This document shows positions 53,298 to 62,703 of a DNA stretch of 64,000 nucleotides, in pieces; positions within the stretch are counted from its first letter, which is position 1; each line of letters starts with the position of its first letter. The DNA is taken from assembly GCA_937981585.1 (NCBI GenBank), contig CALJOA010000060.1, positions 47,605-111,604 on the forward strand. Direction: 5' to 3'. This DNA comes from an uncultured Pirellulaceae bacterium (GTDB lineage Bacteria > Planctomycetota > Planctomycetia > Pirellulales > Pirellulaceae). Position numbers and translations under genes: made by a program. The notes below the pieces were generated by a model, which worked only from the letters and a program-made list of their open reading frames with translations, had not been told where the DNA came from and searched no databases.

Positions 53298-53675
53298 GGA
53301 AGCAGAAGAGAGGGAGAGCGAACGCCAACCTTGTAGTGATTAACAACTAATTAACTCAGGCAATTGACGCATATACAACTTTTCCAGCTTGGTTGGAGCG
53401 TATTCGTATTCAATCGAAATCCCAGAAATTAGGGGACATAGCCAGGAAAAACGGCGGCAGAACCCCGACAGGTCGATTCTCCCATTGAGCGAGTTGAACA
53501 TTTACAGGCAAGTGCAGATTCTTCATATGAATCCGCTTGATTCGAATTAGCATGGAACTGGACGGGGCCGAGCTCCAATTTGCAGGATATGCCGACGTTC
53601 ATACGAAACCATAACGAAACATGATCGCGCGGATTGCTAAGATCGCGCGGATTGCCGACGAATCCCTTGACGCTC
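53298..53675. other. Divergent promoter region of the exopolysaccharide locus
   Basis: 378 bp between the flippase and chain-length genes. The end holds a direct repeat 'gatcgcgcggattgc' at 53623-53637 and 53641-53655 (18-bp period), 20 nt before the chain-length ATG; a protein-binding site or replication slippage are both possible. No promoter could be called. Confidence 0.5.
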
Positions 53676-55289
53676 ATGAACGATGACTTCCTTTCAAATT
53701 TGACCTTTTCGAATCTACTGGGCTCTCTTTGGAGGCAGAAGTTTCAGGCACTTCTCTTTTCCCTGCTGATGTTTGGGCTGATCCTTTGTGCGCTTATCGT
53801 GACACCAAAAAAATATGAGTCTGAGGGCAAGCTATTCGTCCGGTTGGGACGTGGAGGTGTCACACTTGATCCGACCGCTACGACCAGCGAAACGATCATG
53901 ATTCAGGAATCGAGAGAATCCGAAATCAACTCGATCATTGATTTCCTGCGGAGTCGAGGGGTTCTTGACCTCGTAGTGAATCATCCTGCCGACCCGGATG
54001 ACCCGGAGTCACCGACAATTGGCGACCGGCTGTTGGATTCGTCTTCATTACAGGGATGGGTCCCTTCGGTCCCCAACATTTTCGGAGGTTCCGGCGCCGA
54101 AGAGTTTGCTGATGGAAAAACCTATGAGCAGCTCAAGAAAAACGACAGAGCAATCGAAGCACTCTATAGCTCACTAACGGTAAAGGCGCCCCGTAAAGCC
54201 TCCTCGATTTCAATCGCGTGCCGAACCGAGGCACCGCTTCTCTCTCAGCGTGCGGTTGAAGTTCTGATGAATACCTACATCGAGCAACACGTTAAGGCAC
54301 GCCAAACCGACGGTTCGTTCTCGTTCTTTGAGGCCCAGTTCGAGGTTCAGAAGGAGCTGGTATCCAAGGCAAGCGCGGAGCTGGCGGAGTTCAAGAACAA
54401 GATCGGTGTAATGCGTATCGATTCACTTCGGTCGGCCACGCGAAGCAAAATCGCTGATACCGAGATGCAATTGTCCATCGTTAACACCAAGTACGCTGCG
54501 ACCAAGACAAGGTACGATCAGATTTCTAACATCCTTGGTCAGCTTCCCTCTCAAATGGTAATCGAAGAAACCGAAGGGGCCGCCAACCAAGGCAGCGACT
54601 TGATGCGGGATCGACTCTACACCCTTCAACTTCAAGAACAGGAGTTGCTGGCTCGACTGAATCCCTCACATCCTCAAGTTCTTGCCGTCCGGGAACAGTT
54701 GGTCGAGGCCAATCGAATTATGACGTCTGAAAAGCGTGACAGGACGCTCGTCACCAAAGGCGTTAACAAGAACTTTGAATCGCTAAGACTCGATTTGATG
54801 AATGCCAAGGTCCAGACCGCAGCCGCCGAATCTGAAAAAGTCGTTTTGACAGAGAAACTAAAGCAAGCCAAAGAAGAAATGGTCAAAATCAACAACAATG
54901 AAACTCGATTGGCTGAGCTTCAACGATACCTTAACCGGGCAGAATCGAATTTTCAGATCTATTCGGAAAAGCGGGAAGAAGCTCGAATCAACCTTGAGCT
55001 CGACTCGAAGAATATCAGTAACGTCAAGATCATCCAGGAGCCGACGCTGCAGGTGAAGCACGTCAGCCCTCGATACAAGATCATTCTTCTAGCCTCCCTG
55101 TTCTGTTCGCTAATGGCGGGGGCGTGTCTTGCTGTTTTCCTTGAGCAATTCGATTCCAAAATAAGAACTGCTTCAGAGGTCGAAGACAGCCTCGGCATCG
55201 ATGTTCTTACTATTGTTCCTTCAATGTCCCGACGAGAGCTTTCATTGTCGCGCCAATGCAATGAAAACTCGACAATTGGCATATCATGA
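53676..55289 (+). CDS. Wzz/GumC-type polysaccharide chain-length/export protein
   Basis: A 537-residue polysaccharide co-polymerase (PCP-2a). N-terminal membrane helix ('FQALLFSLLMFGLILCALIV', about 24-43) is followed by the Wzz domain ('PKKYESEGKLFVRLGRGGVT'), a long coiled coil (about 200-420, 'ELAEFKNKIGVMRIDSLRS') and a second membrane helix near the end ('IILLASLFCSLMAGACLAVF'), with Pro-containing segment before it. The start is the ATG at 53676 ('MNDDFLSN'). Its last four bases overlap the start of the CpsD-like gene (ATGA), a strong sign of translational coupling. Confidence 0.9.
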   Translation: MNDDFLSNLTFSNLLGSLWRQKFQALLFSLLMFGLILCALIVTPKKYESEGKLFVRLGRGGVTLDPTATTSETIMIQESRESEINSIIDFLRSRGVLDLVVNHPADPDDPESPTIGDRLLDSSSLQGWVPSVPNIFGGSGAEEFADGKTYEQLKKNDRAIEALYSSLTVKAPRKASSISIACRTEAPLLSQRAVEVLMNTYIEQHVKARQTDGSFSFFEAQFEVQKELVSKASAELAEFKNKIGVMRIDSLRSATRSKIADTEMQLSIVNTKYAATKTRYDQISNILGQLPSQMVIEETEGAANQGSDLMRDRLYTLQLQEQELLARLNPSHPQVLAVREQLVEANRIMTSEKRDRTLVTKGVNKNFESLRLDLMNAKVQTAAAESEKVVLTEKLKQAKEEMVKINNNETRLAELQRYLNRAESNFQIYSEKREEARINLELDSKNISNVKIIQEPTLQVKHVSPRYKIILLASLFCSLMAGACLAVFLEQFDSKIRTASEVEDSLGIDVLTIVPSMSRRELSLSRQCNENSTIGIS

Positions 55290-55936
55290 TTACAAACCAA
55301 ACCCGCAGTTCGCACAATCCATCGCGAACGAGCAACAACGCAACGACGATCTATTCGGGATTGATCCATCGAATCCATTCTGCAGTCGAACCACTTGAGG
55401 GTGAGTCGATCAGCATTGGAATTGTCGGATGCCATTCAAAAGCCGGTGTCAGCACGATTTGCGCCAACTTCGCCTCAAGCTGCTCATTTGATATCGAACA
55501 GCCGGTCCTGGTCATCAGCACCAATCCCGGCGATACGCAATTGGACCGAATGCTCTACATCAAGTCATCATCCGGTCTCAATGACCTTGTTCAGGGAACG
55601 GTTGCGATGGCCGAAGTCATCACTCCTAGTCCGATCGTGAATCTGGGCTTGATCAGCAGTGGGCTTTCAGCTCGCGAATCACTATCGCCTTTTTTGGTCT
55701 CAAGATTTCCTTCGATCATCGCGGAGGCCAAACGAAACTTCCGAGTCGTATTGGTCGATCTTCAACCGGTTAGTCGATCCGCCACAACTGTGGCGTTGGC
55801 CAATCAACTCGATGCCGTCGTCCTGGTGGTAGACTCCAACCGAACGACCAACGAGCTAGCTCAAAACGCGAAACAAAGTCTCGAACGCAGTGGTGCCCGA
55901 CTGGTCGGATCGATTCTCAATCGACACTCAAAGTGA
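55286..55936 (+). CDS. CpsD/BY-kinase-like P-loop protein with degenerate Walker A
   Basis: A 216-residue protein of the Wzc/CpsD type normally paired with the Wzz protein. The region matching Walker A reads 'GCHSKAGVSTICANFA' (49-64), without the GK(S/T) lysine of an active P-loop. A Walker A'-like strand follows ('RVVLVDLQPVSRSATT'), and 'AVVLVVDSNRTT' is typical of the fold. The C-terminal Tyr cluster of autokinases is missing. It is probably a pseudo-kinase regulatory partner of the chain-length protein rather than an active tyrosine kinase. Coupled by ATGA to the Wzz gene. Confidence 0.8.
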   Translation: MITNQTRSSHNPSRTSNNATTIYSGLIHRIHSAVEPLEGESISIGIVGCHSKAGVSTICANFASSCSFDIEQPVLVISTNPGDTQLDRMLYIKSSSGLNDLVQGTVAMAEVITPSPIVNLGLISSGLSARESLSPFLVSRFPSIIAEAKRNFRVVLVDLQPVSRSATTVALANQLDAVVLVVDSNRTTNELAQNAKQSLERSGARLVGSILNRHSK

Positions 55937-55948
55937 TTGTGGTGCGCC

Positions 55949-57283
55949 ATGTCTTCAGTCGGACTCAAATCACTGGCAAACCAGGAAACGTCGCCACCGC
56001 TGCGCAACTCCAACCGGTTCATCCTCCTGATTGTGTTATTCTGCTCGTGGTTCATCGCTGCGTTCATTTTTTCTCTTCCAAACCGCGAGGGACCAACCTC
56101 GGCCCAGGGACTTGATTTTGTCGCGCAGTTGAAGCTGATTTCCCGTGCCGGGTCGCTGGTTCTTTTAGCGGTCGCCAACCTGCTTCTGATCCGCCGCAAG
56201 ACGTTTGAAGAAATTCTTCCGCTCTATAGTGGCTTCATTATCTTCTTTTTTTGGAGCGCTGCGTCGGTTTCATGGTCCTGTCTTCCGGAAGTCTCGGCGG
56301 GCCAGGTTTTTTCCTACGGCGTGGTCCTGTTGCTTTCAGTCGCGGTAGCCCAATCGGTGCAAACCAGCGCTGACGTTCGGTTGATTTTATTTAGCCTCAA
56401 CGGACTACTTCTAGTTCGCTCAACTGGGATGCTGATCCTGCATTTCGCCACCGGCCAAACAGCTATTTCGCGTGAAGGTGACTCGTTTATTCACTCAACC
56501 GAAGCCGCCGAAACTGCGGCGCCTGCAATCGTGTTGCTGGTCGGATGTGTTGCATGCCTGCGCGATCGTTGGATCAACGTGCTGCTGATTCCCGCCATTC
56601 CAATCTACCTCGCCCTGTTCTTGGTCGCTCAGAATCGTCTTTCGTTGGTCGCGACGCCATTGGTTGTCGGGTTGACCCTGTTGACCACTGGGAACAGGAG
56701 CATGATTGTCAAGCTGATTTTTGCGGGCTGCTTTCTCCTGCCGGCATACATGTTAGTTGACCCGGGTCTGGAATTTCTTTCCAAGACGGTTGGCTCAACC
56801 GAAGAGTATGCTCTGCGTTCGGATGATTCGGGCCAGACATTCTCCACCCTTAGCGGTCGTACAGAAATGTGGGCCGCAGTTTGGGAAGAGTATGTCAAGT
56901 CGCCGATCCGAGGGCACGGCTATTTCGTGACTTCTTCGACTGGCGAGCTTGATGTATGGAATGCGGTTCGTAATTACACCGCTCACAATCAACTTTTTCA
57001 AGTTCTCGCAACGACAGGAATCATCGGGCTTGGCATTTTCTTGTTTGCGATCTGGTTTCCACTCTCGCGGGTGGTTTCAGGTTTACGAAGTACCGGTGAA
57101 AGAAAACGCTTGGCAATGGTTTGCGCATTCCTGATTCTTTACATCATGATGTGGTCGACACTTAACTCTTCGTTTAGCGGAGCCTTGGGAAGCTGCTCAA
57201 TCACTTGCTATATTGTTCTTGGCCTGATCATCGGCGGCCTGAGAAGAAATGGCGTCCCCTCCGAAGAACCGATCCCGAGATAG
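55949..57283 (+). CDS. O-antigen ligase/polymerase family membrane protein
   Basis: A 444-residue protein with about 12 membrane helices. Signature of the Wzy/WaaL family: the large periplasmic loop 'TLSGRTEMWAAVWEEYVKSP' followed by 'GHGYF' and 'TAHNQLFQVLATTGIIGLGI'. Such enzymes polymerise or ligate polysaccharide repeat units. The start is ATG at 55949; a TTG directly after the upstream stop (55937) would add four residues. Third gene of the plus-strand exopolysaccharide arm. Nothing else of the pathway (initial sugar-phosphate transferase, secretion pore) is in the window. Confidence 0.88.
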   Translation: MSSVGLKSLANQETSPPLRNSNRFILLIVLFCSWFIAAFIFSLPNREGPTSAQGLDFVAQLKLISRAGSLVLLAVANLLLIRRKTFEEILPLYSGFIIFFFWSAASVSWSCLPEVSAGQVFSYGVVLLLSVAVAQSVQTSADVRLILFSLNGLLLVRSTGMLILHFATGQTAISREGDSFIHSTEAAETAAPAIVLLVGCVACLRDRWINVLLIPAIPIYLALFLVAQNRLSLVATPLVVGLTLLTTGNRSMIVKLIFAGCFLLPAYMLVDPGLEFLSKTVGSTEEYALRSDDSGQTFSTLSGRTEMWAAVWEEYVKSPIRGHGYFVTSSTGELDVWNAVRNYTAHNQLFQVLATTGIIGLGIFLFAIWFPLSRVVSGLRSTGERKRLAMVCAFLILYIMMWSTLNSSFSGALGSCSITCYIVLGLIIGGLRRNGVPSEEPIPR

Positions 57284-57338
57284 GACATTGAATCGGGATC
57301 AACAAGATCGGGCGACTTTGCTTGCCCACTCGCGCACA

Positions 57339-57371
57339 AAAAAGCACCCAAGCCAAGATGCTTGAGTGCTG
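57339..57371 (-). terminator. Intrinsic terminator of the PDZ-protein gene
   Basis: On the minus strand an 11-bp stem ('agcactcaagc' / 'gcttgggtgct', one mismatch) with a 6-nt loop is followed by T6. It lies 40 nt past the stop of the PDZ-protein gene and would also face the end of the polymerase gene. Confidence 0.82.
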
Positions 57372-57410
57372 GATTCGCCATCGACTCAAAGTCCATTTCA
57401 TAGAAAAGGA

Positions 57411-58082
57411 CTAGTTTTTAACTGCAGCCGCCGAGGCGGGTGCAGCTGCTGCCGGTACACCGACGCCGCCTCGACGAGTAGGTCGAACAGAGACGCTAAC
57501 GTTCTGACCGTTACGCACATTGCGAACGATCATGTTGGCGATCGGTGTCGGCGGATACGCTTGAACATAAGCCGCCGCAACCCCAGCTGGCGCACCGTGG
57601 GTGAAATTGACATATTGGTTCATTAGATTTACTGCGTGAAAGCTGTCGGTCGCACCGTGGAAGCCTTGTCCGTTTACAGTTTGAATTTCATCGCCAACTT
57701 CCAAACCGGCTTGTTGAGCAGGACTGCCCCAAGTTACATCGACAACACGCAACGTTGTCCCGGTGTATCCGCGCACCAAATCCAACCGCATCCCAAAGTA
57801 ATATTGGTTCTGAGGTGGAGCAACGTAAGGCTGAACTTGTGGCGTTGGTTGCCCGGCTACCTGCGGCGATGTTAGGACAGCTGGTTGCGGAATCGGGTGG
57901 GCGAAAGTTTGAGGAACTGTCTGGATGACCGGCTGGGCGAAAGTTTGAGGAACACTTTGCGGAGCTACTGCAATTGATGGTTGCTGATACTGTCCAACCA
58001 CAGTCTGTATTTGTCCGTTGGTGATTCCAGTTGCTGCGATTGTGGTCACGATGGCTACGATTAGTGTGATCTGCGTCTTCAT
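57411..58082 (-). CDS. Secreted PDZ-domain protein
   Basis: A 223-residue exported protein: signal peptide ('MKTQITLIVAIVTTIAATGI', cut near 'TNGQ'), a Pro/Gln-rich linker with repeats ('SVPQTFAQPV', 'TVPQTFAHPI') to about 95, a PDZ-like domain at about 96-200 ('RLDLVRGYTGTTLRVVDVTW', 'PAQQAGLEVGDEIQTVNGQG') and an Ala-rich tail. No protease domain. It may bind C-termini of envelope proteins or act as a scaffold. Followed by a terminator; lone gene. Confidence 0.85.
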   Translation of the reverse strand: MKTQITLIVAIVTTIAATGITNGQIQTVVGQYQQPSIAVAPQSVPQTFAQPVIQTVPQTFAHPIPQPAVLTSPQVAGQPTPQVQPYVAPPQNQYYFGMRLDLVRGYTGTTLRVVDVTWGSPAQQAGLEVGDEIQTVNGQGFHGATDSFHAVNLMNQYVNFTHGAPAGVAAAYVQAYPPTPIANMIVRNVRNGQNVSVSVRPTRRGGVGVPAAAAPASAAAVKN

Positions 58083-58562
58083 CTCAATTCTCCCTTTGAA
58101 ATTTTAGAAGGCCGATGTTGGCCAAACTTTTACGGAAGAAGACTTTATCAAGTGGCGTGCCAACTTAGACGAGAATCTCGAAGTAAACCCCGGACTTCAC
58201 CAAGGACCGGGGAAGACAACTTGGATTAGTAACAGTGTTTTGCGGATTTTGAGACGTATTCAATAGGGAATAAAAAATATAACAACTCAATCCACCAAGT
58301 CCGCATGGCAGTTTGAACTTTTTTTGACACCTAAACTGTCGCGAGATTGACACATAAGAATCAATTTGAATACCCAAGCGTTTCCAATTGAAACTTGAAG
58401 GCCTCGGATGCAATCGTCGCAATATTCGGTTTATGGAGTCGTTTGCGACAATGAAGCGCAAGACCGAATGGACCGGGAAAAACTGGGGCTGCGAACCGCT
58501 GGCTAGCGCCTTGCCGCGCACCGTCCTGCATATCAGTTGAAGTCTGAAGACCTAACCCGATG
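58083..58562. other. Gene-free stretch between the PDZ-protein gene and accA
   Basis: About 480 bp. A minus-strand open frame (58165-58521) shows no family features and is probably chance. A 6-bp hairpin 'ccccgg' / 'ccgggg' at 58188-58212 is present. Nothing else recognised. Confidence 0.45.
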
Positions 58563-59522
58563 CTACGCTGATTGTCCCGTTTCGTCGAACACGCCGATCT
58601 TTCGGAATCGAGCGTAACGATGGTCGATCAATTCTTCGGTGGGCACTTCGATCAGTTCACGCAAATTCTTTTTGAGATACGACTTCATTCTTGAAGCCAT
58701 TCCGTGATGGTCACGGTGCGCTCCTCCAAGCGGTTCCTTGATCACATCGTCAACGATGCCCATTTCAAGCAGATTGTTGGAGGTAAATTTCAAAGCCGTT
58801 GCGGCTTTCTCGGCGTGTTCAGCGCCCTTCCAAAGAATCCCAGCACAGCCCTCTGGACTGATCACCGAATAATAAGCATGCTCCAAAACGGCAACGCGAT
58901 CGCCAACTCCGATTCCCAACGCCCCGCCGCTGCCGCCTTCTCCAATCACGACACAGATGACTGGCGTCTCCAATCGCGACATTTCGTACATGTTCTCTGC
59001 GATAACCTGAGCCTGGCCACGTTCCTCCGCACCGATCCCCGGGTACGCTCCCGGGGTATCGATAAAGCAGACTACCGGTAACCCATACTTCTCGGCCATT
59101 CGCATCTTGGCCATTGCCTTGCGATAGCCTTCAGGGTGGGCGCAGCCGAAAAAGTTCTCCGTTCGATCTTTAAAAGTTCGCCCCTTTTGATGCCCAAGAA
59201 CCATGACCTTGATTCGGTCAAGCGTGGCAAATCCGACTCGAATCGCTCGATCGTCGCCAAACAGTTTGTCGCCGTGCAACTCAACAAACTCGTCAAATAC
59301 CAGCGACAGGTAATCTGTAGTGTGAGGCCGATCTTTATGACGAGCGACTTGAACGGTCTCCCAAGGCGTCAGCTTGCCATAAATTTCGCGGGTCAGTTCG
59401 GTCATCTGTTTGTTGAGCGAACGAAGCTCCTCAGCCGCTTCGACCGTCGCTTCGCCGGCATCGATTTGAGCAATCTTTTCTTCCAGATCAGCGATCGGTT
59501 GCTCAAAATTCAGGTAATCCAT
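58563..59522 (-). CDS. accA: Acetyl-CoA carboxylase carboxyltransferase subunit alpha
   Basis: A 319-residue AccA, half of the carboxyltransferase that makes malonyl-CoA for fatty acid synthesis. Typical motifs are 'FVELHGDKLFGDDRAIRVGF', 'VLGHQKGR', 'FIDTPGAYPGIGAEERGQA' and 'VVIGEGGSGGALGIGVGD'. The N-terminus 'MDYLNFEQPIADLEEKIAQ' is the normal coiled segment. Length as in the family. accD is not in the window. The kinase gene follows 128 bp upstream on the same strand. Confidence 0.97.
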   Translation of the reverse strand: MDYLNFEQPIADLEEKIAQIDAGEATVEAAEELRSLNKQMTELTREIYGKLTPWETVQVARHKDRPHTTDYLSLVFDEFVELHGDKLFGDDRAIRVGFATLDRIKVMVLGHQKGRTFKDRTENFFGCAHPEGYRKAMAKMRMAEKYGLPVVCFIDTPGAYPGIGAEERGQAQVIAENMYEMSRLETPVICVVIGEGGSGGALGIGVGDRVAVLEHAYYSVISPEGCAGILWKGAEHAEKAATALKFTSNNLLEMGIVDDVIKEPLGGAHRDHHGMASRMKSYLKKNLRELIEVPTEELIDHRYARFRKIGVFDETGQSA

Positions 59523-59650
59523 GATAGCGCTTCATCAATTTTGGTGATCGAACTTCGAAAGCCAAGCCGGGTATTCTACTTTGAAATTGCCCAGCAACAA
59601 CTTGCAATCTTGCTGGATGCCAGTCTCCGGTTTACCGTCCAGTCAGGTTA

Positions 59651-60505
59651 CTACCGTTTAAAACCCTCTGGTCGTTTGCCCGGTCGAAACATCTGGATCG
59701 ACTTGTACTCATGCAGAAACTCATTCATCGTTTTGATCCGTTTCGCAGGGTCCTTAGCCATCATTTTTTTGACTAGATTGGCAAACTCTTTGGTTGCATC
59801 ACTGCAGGCTTCCAACGAAGGAACCGTTGCAGTGAGATGCTTTTTAAGAAGTTCGTCGGGCGAATTGGCGGAGTAAGGCGTCTTGGCAGAGAGCAACTCA
59901 AATATCACACAACCCAACCCATACACATCGGAAGCCGGTGTCGGTTGCTTGCGGCGGATTTGCTCGGGAGCCATATAGCTTCGCGTCCCACGGATTGCTT
60001 TGGGGCGCCCGCCAAACAACTTCTTCTTGTCTTCGACCGCGATTGAAAAGTCGATCACTTTGAGGTTGCAGTGCTCGTCGGTCAAAAAATTATCCGGCTT
60101 GATATCGCAATGAACCCAACCCTTATCGTGCATGTGCTGAAGCCCAAGGGCGCATTTGCGAATGATGATCGAAATTTTGGGTAGCATCAAATCACGATGC
60201 TCACGCATAGCGATCTTCATGTTTTTGGCATGGAACAATTGCATCGCAATCAGTGGATAACCTTGCTCATCGTGATAGCCGAAAATCTTGATCACGTTCT
60301 CATGGTCAAGGGTCGCGGCAACATTGGCTTCATGCTTAAGCTGACCGATCTCGTATTTGTCTTTGCGATAGTCCTTCATCAGGACTTTGAGCGCGATGCG
60401 ATCCTTTTCACCGGTACGCATCGCCTCCCAGACTTGGGTCGTCGTTCCCGAGCGAATCATGCGCAAAAGCTGAAACGGCCCAATAAAGTCTCTACCAATC
60501 GACAC
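59651..60505 (-). CDS. Soluble serine/threonine protein kinase
   Basis: A 284-residue protein that is only a kinase domain. Features: degenerate Gly loop 'IRSGTTTQVWEA', ATP lysine K40 ('IALKVL'), helix-C E59, catalytic 'HCDIKPDN' with D134, K136 and N139, 'DFS' (152-154) in place of DFG, and 'MAPE' at 178-181. The HCD and DFS changes are unusual but the key residues remain. No transmembrane segment or sensor domain, so cytoplasmic. The start is GTG at 60505. It ends in a basic tail. Located upstream of accA on the same strand. Confidence 0.93.
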   Translation of the reverse strand: MSIGRDFIGPFQLLRMIRSGTTTQVWEAMRTGEKDRIALKVLMKDYRKDKYEIGQLKHEANVAATLDHENVIKIFGYHDEQGYPLIAMQLFHAKNMKIAMREHRDLMLPKISIIIRKCALGLQHMHDKGWVHCDIKPDNFLTDEHCNLKVIDFSIAVEDKKKLFGGRPKAIRGTRSYMAPEQIRRKQPTPASDVYGLGCVIFELLSAKTPYSANSPDELLKKHLTATVPSLEACSDATKEFANLVKKMMAKDPAKRIKTMNEFLHEYKSIQMFRPGKRPEGFKR

Positions 60506-60682
60506 AGTTATCCAATCAATTCAAACCAAAAAGTCGCCAATGCAACTTCAGTATTCTACTCCACTGGTGATTGAAACCAAGGTCAACCAACAGGTACGAA
60601 TATTACGGGCTCAATCATTGAGCCTTGGAACAAGGAACGGGACATTTTCAGGACGGATTCAGGCCGAAAATTGATTTGAAAC

Positions 60683-61450
60683 CTAATCTGAAACCAAATC
60701 GTTCTTATAGACGACTTGTTGCAAAAACAACGCGTGGGCTGGAGCCGTCTGCCCAGCGACTGAGCGATCTTTTTGGTTTCGGACCCACTGGACCCACTGG
60801 ACCTCGTTCTGGTTTCGCCCAACTCGAATCAGCGTTCCGACGATATTTCGGACCATGTTGTAAAGAAATCCATTGGCTGTGATGGCCAGCTTGAGCCCGG
60901 GCAAGCCGTGCAGGACCTCCGACTCTATGTCGAGCCGAGTGACGGTGCGGATCGTGGATTTGCGCTCGGCACCCGTTGCTTCGAAACTTGCGAAATCGTG
61001 TTCTCCGATGAGGAACCCAGCCGCATCTCGCATTTGATTGAGATCGACATCGCCGGGCACAAACCAACTGGTCCGAAGCCTCAACGGATCCTGAATCCGT
61101 CCGTACTGAACATGGTAGCAATATGTCTTTTCAATGGCATCACGAATCGCGTGAAATCCGGGAACCGCTTCCTCAACACTCAAGACAGCAATGTCATAAG
61201 GCGTTTCGGCATTGAGCGCTCGAACCAGCGTCGCAGGTGGCAGATCCGATTGAGTTGCGACACTGCAAACCTGCGCCATTGCATGAACACCGCTATCGGT
61301 ACGCCCGCTGGCCGTGATCCTGGTCTTCTCACCAGTGACTCGCGTCCAGCCTTCCTCAAGCCGCTGTTGAACGGTGATTCCGTTGTCCTGAACCTGCCAG
61401 CCAACGTAGTCGGTGCCGTCGTAAGCAATCGTTAGCTTGAGGTACCGCAT
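60683..61450 (-). CDS. truA: tRNA pseudouridine synthase A
   Basis: A 255-residue TruA modifying U38-U40 of tRNA anticodon arms. Catalytic D52 is in 'ASGRTDSGVHAM'. 'YDGTDYVGWQVQ' near the start and 'FLYNMVRNIVGTLIRVG' in the C-terminal domain fit. A 'VQWVQW' duplication comes from a 9-bp repeat ('gacccactg') in the DNA at 60782-60804. The ATG lies inside the end of asd (19 bp overlap), so the two genes are translationally coupled. Confidence 0.96.
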   Translation of the reverse strand: MRYLKLTIAYDGTDYVGWQVQDNGITVQQRLEEGWTRVTGEKTRITASGRTDSGVHAMAQVCSVATQSDLPPATLVRALNAETPYDIAVLSVEEAVPGFHAIRDAIEKTYCYHVQYGRIQDPLRLRTSWFVPGDVDLNQMRDAAGFLIGEHDFASFEATGAERKSTIRTVTRLDIESEVLHGLPGLKLAITANGFLYNMVRNIVGTLIRVGRNQNEVQWVQWVRNQKDRSVAGQTAPAHALFLQQVVYKNDLVSD

Positions 61451-62463
61451 GATGCAAATTGTCCAGACACAAGTAGCTCGGCAATCTGAACAGCGTTGGT
61501 TGCAGCACCTTTACGAAGGTTGTCACTGACGCACCAAAACGTCAGTCCGTTCTCGCAACTGATGTCCTTGCGAATTCGACCGATAAACACGTCGTCTTTG
61601 TCATCGGACGTGTTGGGCATCGGATACTCACCGGCTGCCAGATTGTCGACGACTGTAATTCCTGGGGCAGCCTCGAAGAGTTTGGTTGCTTCTTCGACTG
61701 AAATTGGCGATTCAGTTTCAACGAGAATGGATTCGCTGTGGCAATTTGAAACTGGTACGCGAACACAAGTCGGACAGACCTGAATTTCTTCATCGCCAAA
61801 AATCTTTCGAGTCTCGTAGACCATCTTCATTTCTTCTGAAGTGTAGCCTTCGTGTTTCGGAGAACCGATTTGAGGAATCACATTGAACGCGATCGGATGC
61901 GAAAACGCTTTGTAGTCCCACTGCTTGTCTTGGAGCGCGCTCTTGGTCCCCTCGATCAGGTCTTCCTGACCGGCGACTCCGGCACCGCTGGTGGCCTGAT
62001 AAGTCGAAACAACGACTCGTTTGATTTTGGAGACTTCGTAAAGCGGCTTCATCGCGACGACCATCTGAGTGGTACTGCAATTAGGACTGGCAATGATCCC
62101 TTGATGGTCAGCGATAGCCTCCGGATTGACTTCTGGAACGACCAGCGGAACATGGTCCATCATCCGGTGGTAGCCGCTTTCGTCGACGACAATCGTTCCT
62201 CGTTCAACCGCCCATGGAACAAACTCGGCCGCAACGTCGTCAGGCGTACTGCCAATCACAATGTCGATTTCGTCAAAGCAATCTGGCTCGAGTAGCTTGA
62301 TCGTGTGATCCTCGCCTTTGAATTGAATCGTCTTGCCGGCTGAGCGTTTGGAAGCCAAAAACGTAATCGTTTCGTAGGGAAAATCCCGGTCTTCCAACAT
62401 CTGACGCACCAAGCGACCAACAGCTCCGGTCGCACCTGCAATGGCAATTCTCTTCTTCGACAC
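61432..62463 (-). CDS. asd: Aspartate-semialdehyde dehydrogenase
   Basis: A 343-residue Asd reducing beta-aspartyl phosphate to the semialdehyde for lysine, diaminopimelate, threonine and methionine synthesis. NADP-binding 'GATGAVGRLVRQML' at the N-terminus and catalytic C129 in 'ASPNCSTTQ' are clear; 'FNVIPQIG' is also typical. The stop overlaps truA by 19 bp. No other lysine or threonine gene is nearby. Confidence 0.96.
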   Translation of the reverse strand: MSKKRIAIAGATGAVGRLVRQMLEDRDFPYETITFLASKRSAGKTIQFKGEDHTIKLLEPDCFDEIDIVIGSTPDDVAAEFVPWAVERGTIVVDESGYHRMMDHVPLVVPEVNPEAIADHQGIIASPNCSTTQMVVAMKPLYEVSKIKRVVVSTYQATSGAGVAGQEDLIEGTKSALQDKQWDYKAFSHPIAFNVIPQIGSPKHEGYTSEEMKMVYETRKIFGDEEIQVCPTCVRVPVSNCHSESILVETESPISVEEATKLFEAAPGITVVDNLAAGEYPMPNTSDDKDDVFIGRIRKDISCENGLTFWCVSDNLRKGAATNAVQIAELLVSGQFASCGTSS

Positions 62464-62703
62464 AACTCACTCCAAAGGAAATCAATTTGATCAACAACCG
62501 CCATGATTGTTGAGTAAGCAGTATAAGTAAGCCGGAGATTTTCCGGAATGACTTAAATTGCCAGTTTGCAAGCCGAATGCCTGCTCGTGCACGTGAAGAA
62601 GAAAATTGCTGCGAGCAAGAACATGGACTCTCGCCTGCACCGGATGACGGTAGGTGTACGAGATTCAACTCACTTTTGCATTGGTCAATTGGTAACCCGA
62701 CTA

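Noticed and set aside
58165..58521. 118-codon minus-strand frame upstream of the PDZ-protein gene
   Set aside because: No ribosome site, no domain, irregular composition; likely chance in a gene-free stretch.
60608..60624. 17-nt palindrome 'ggctcaatcattgagcc' between truA and the kinase gene
   Set aside because: Short, no T-tract on either strand; could be a chance hairpin.
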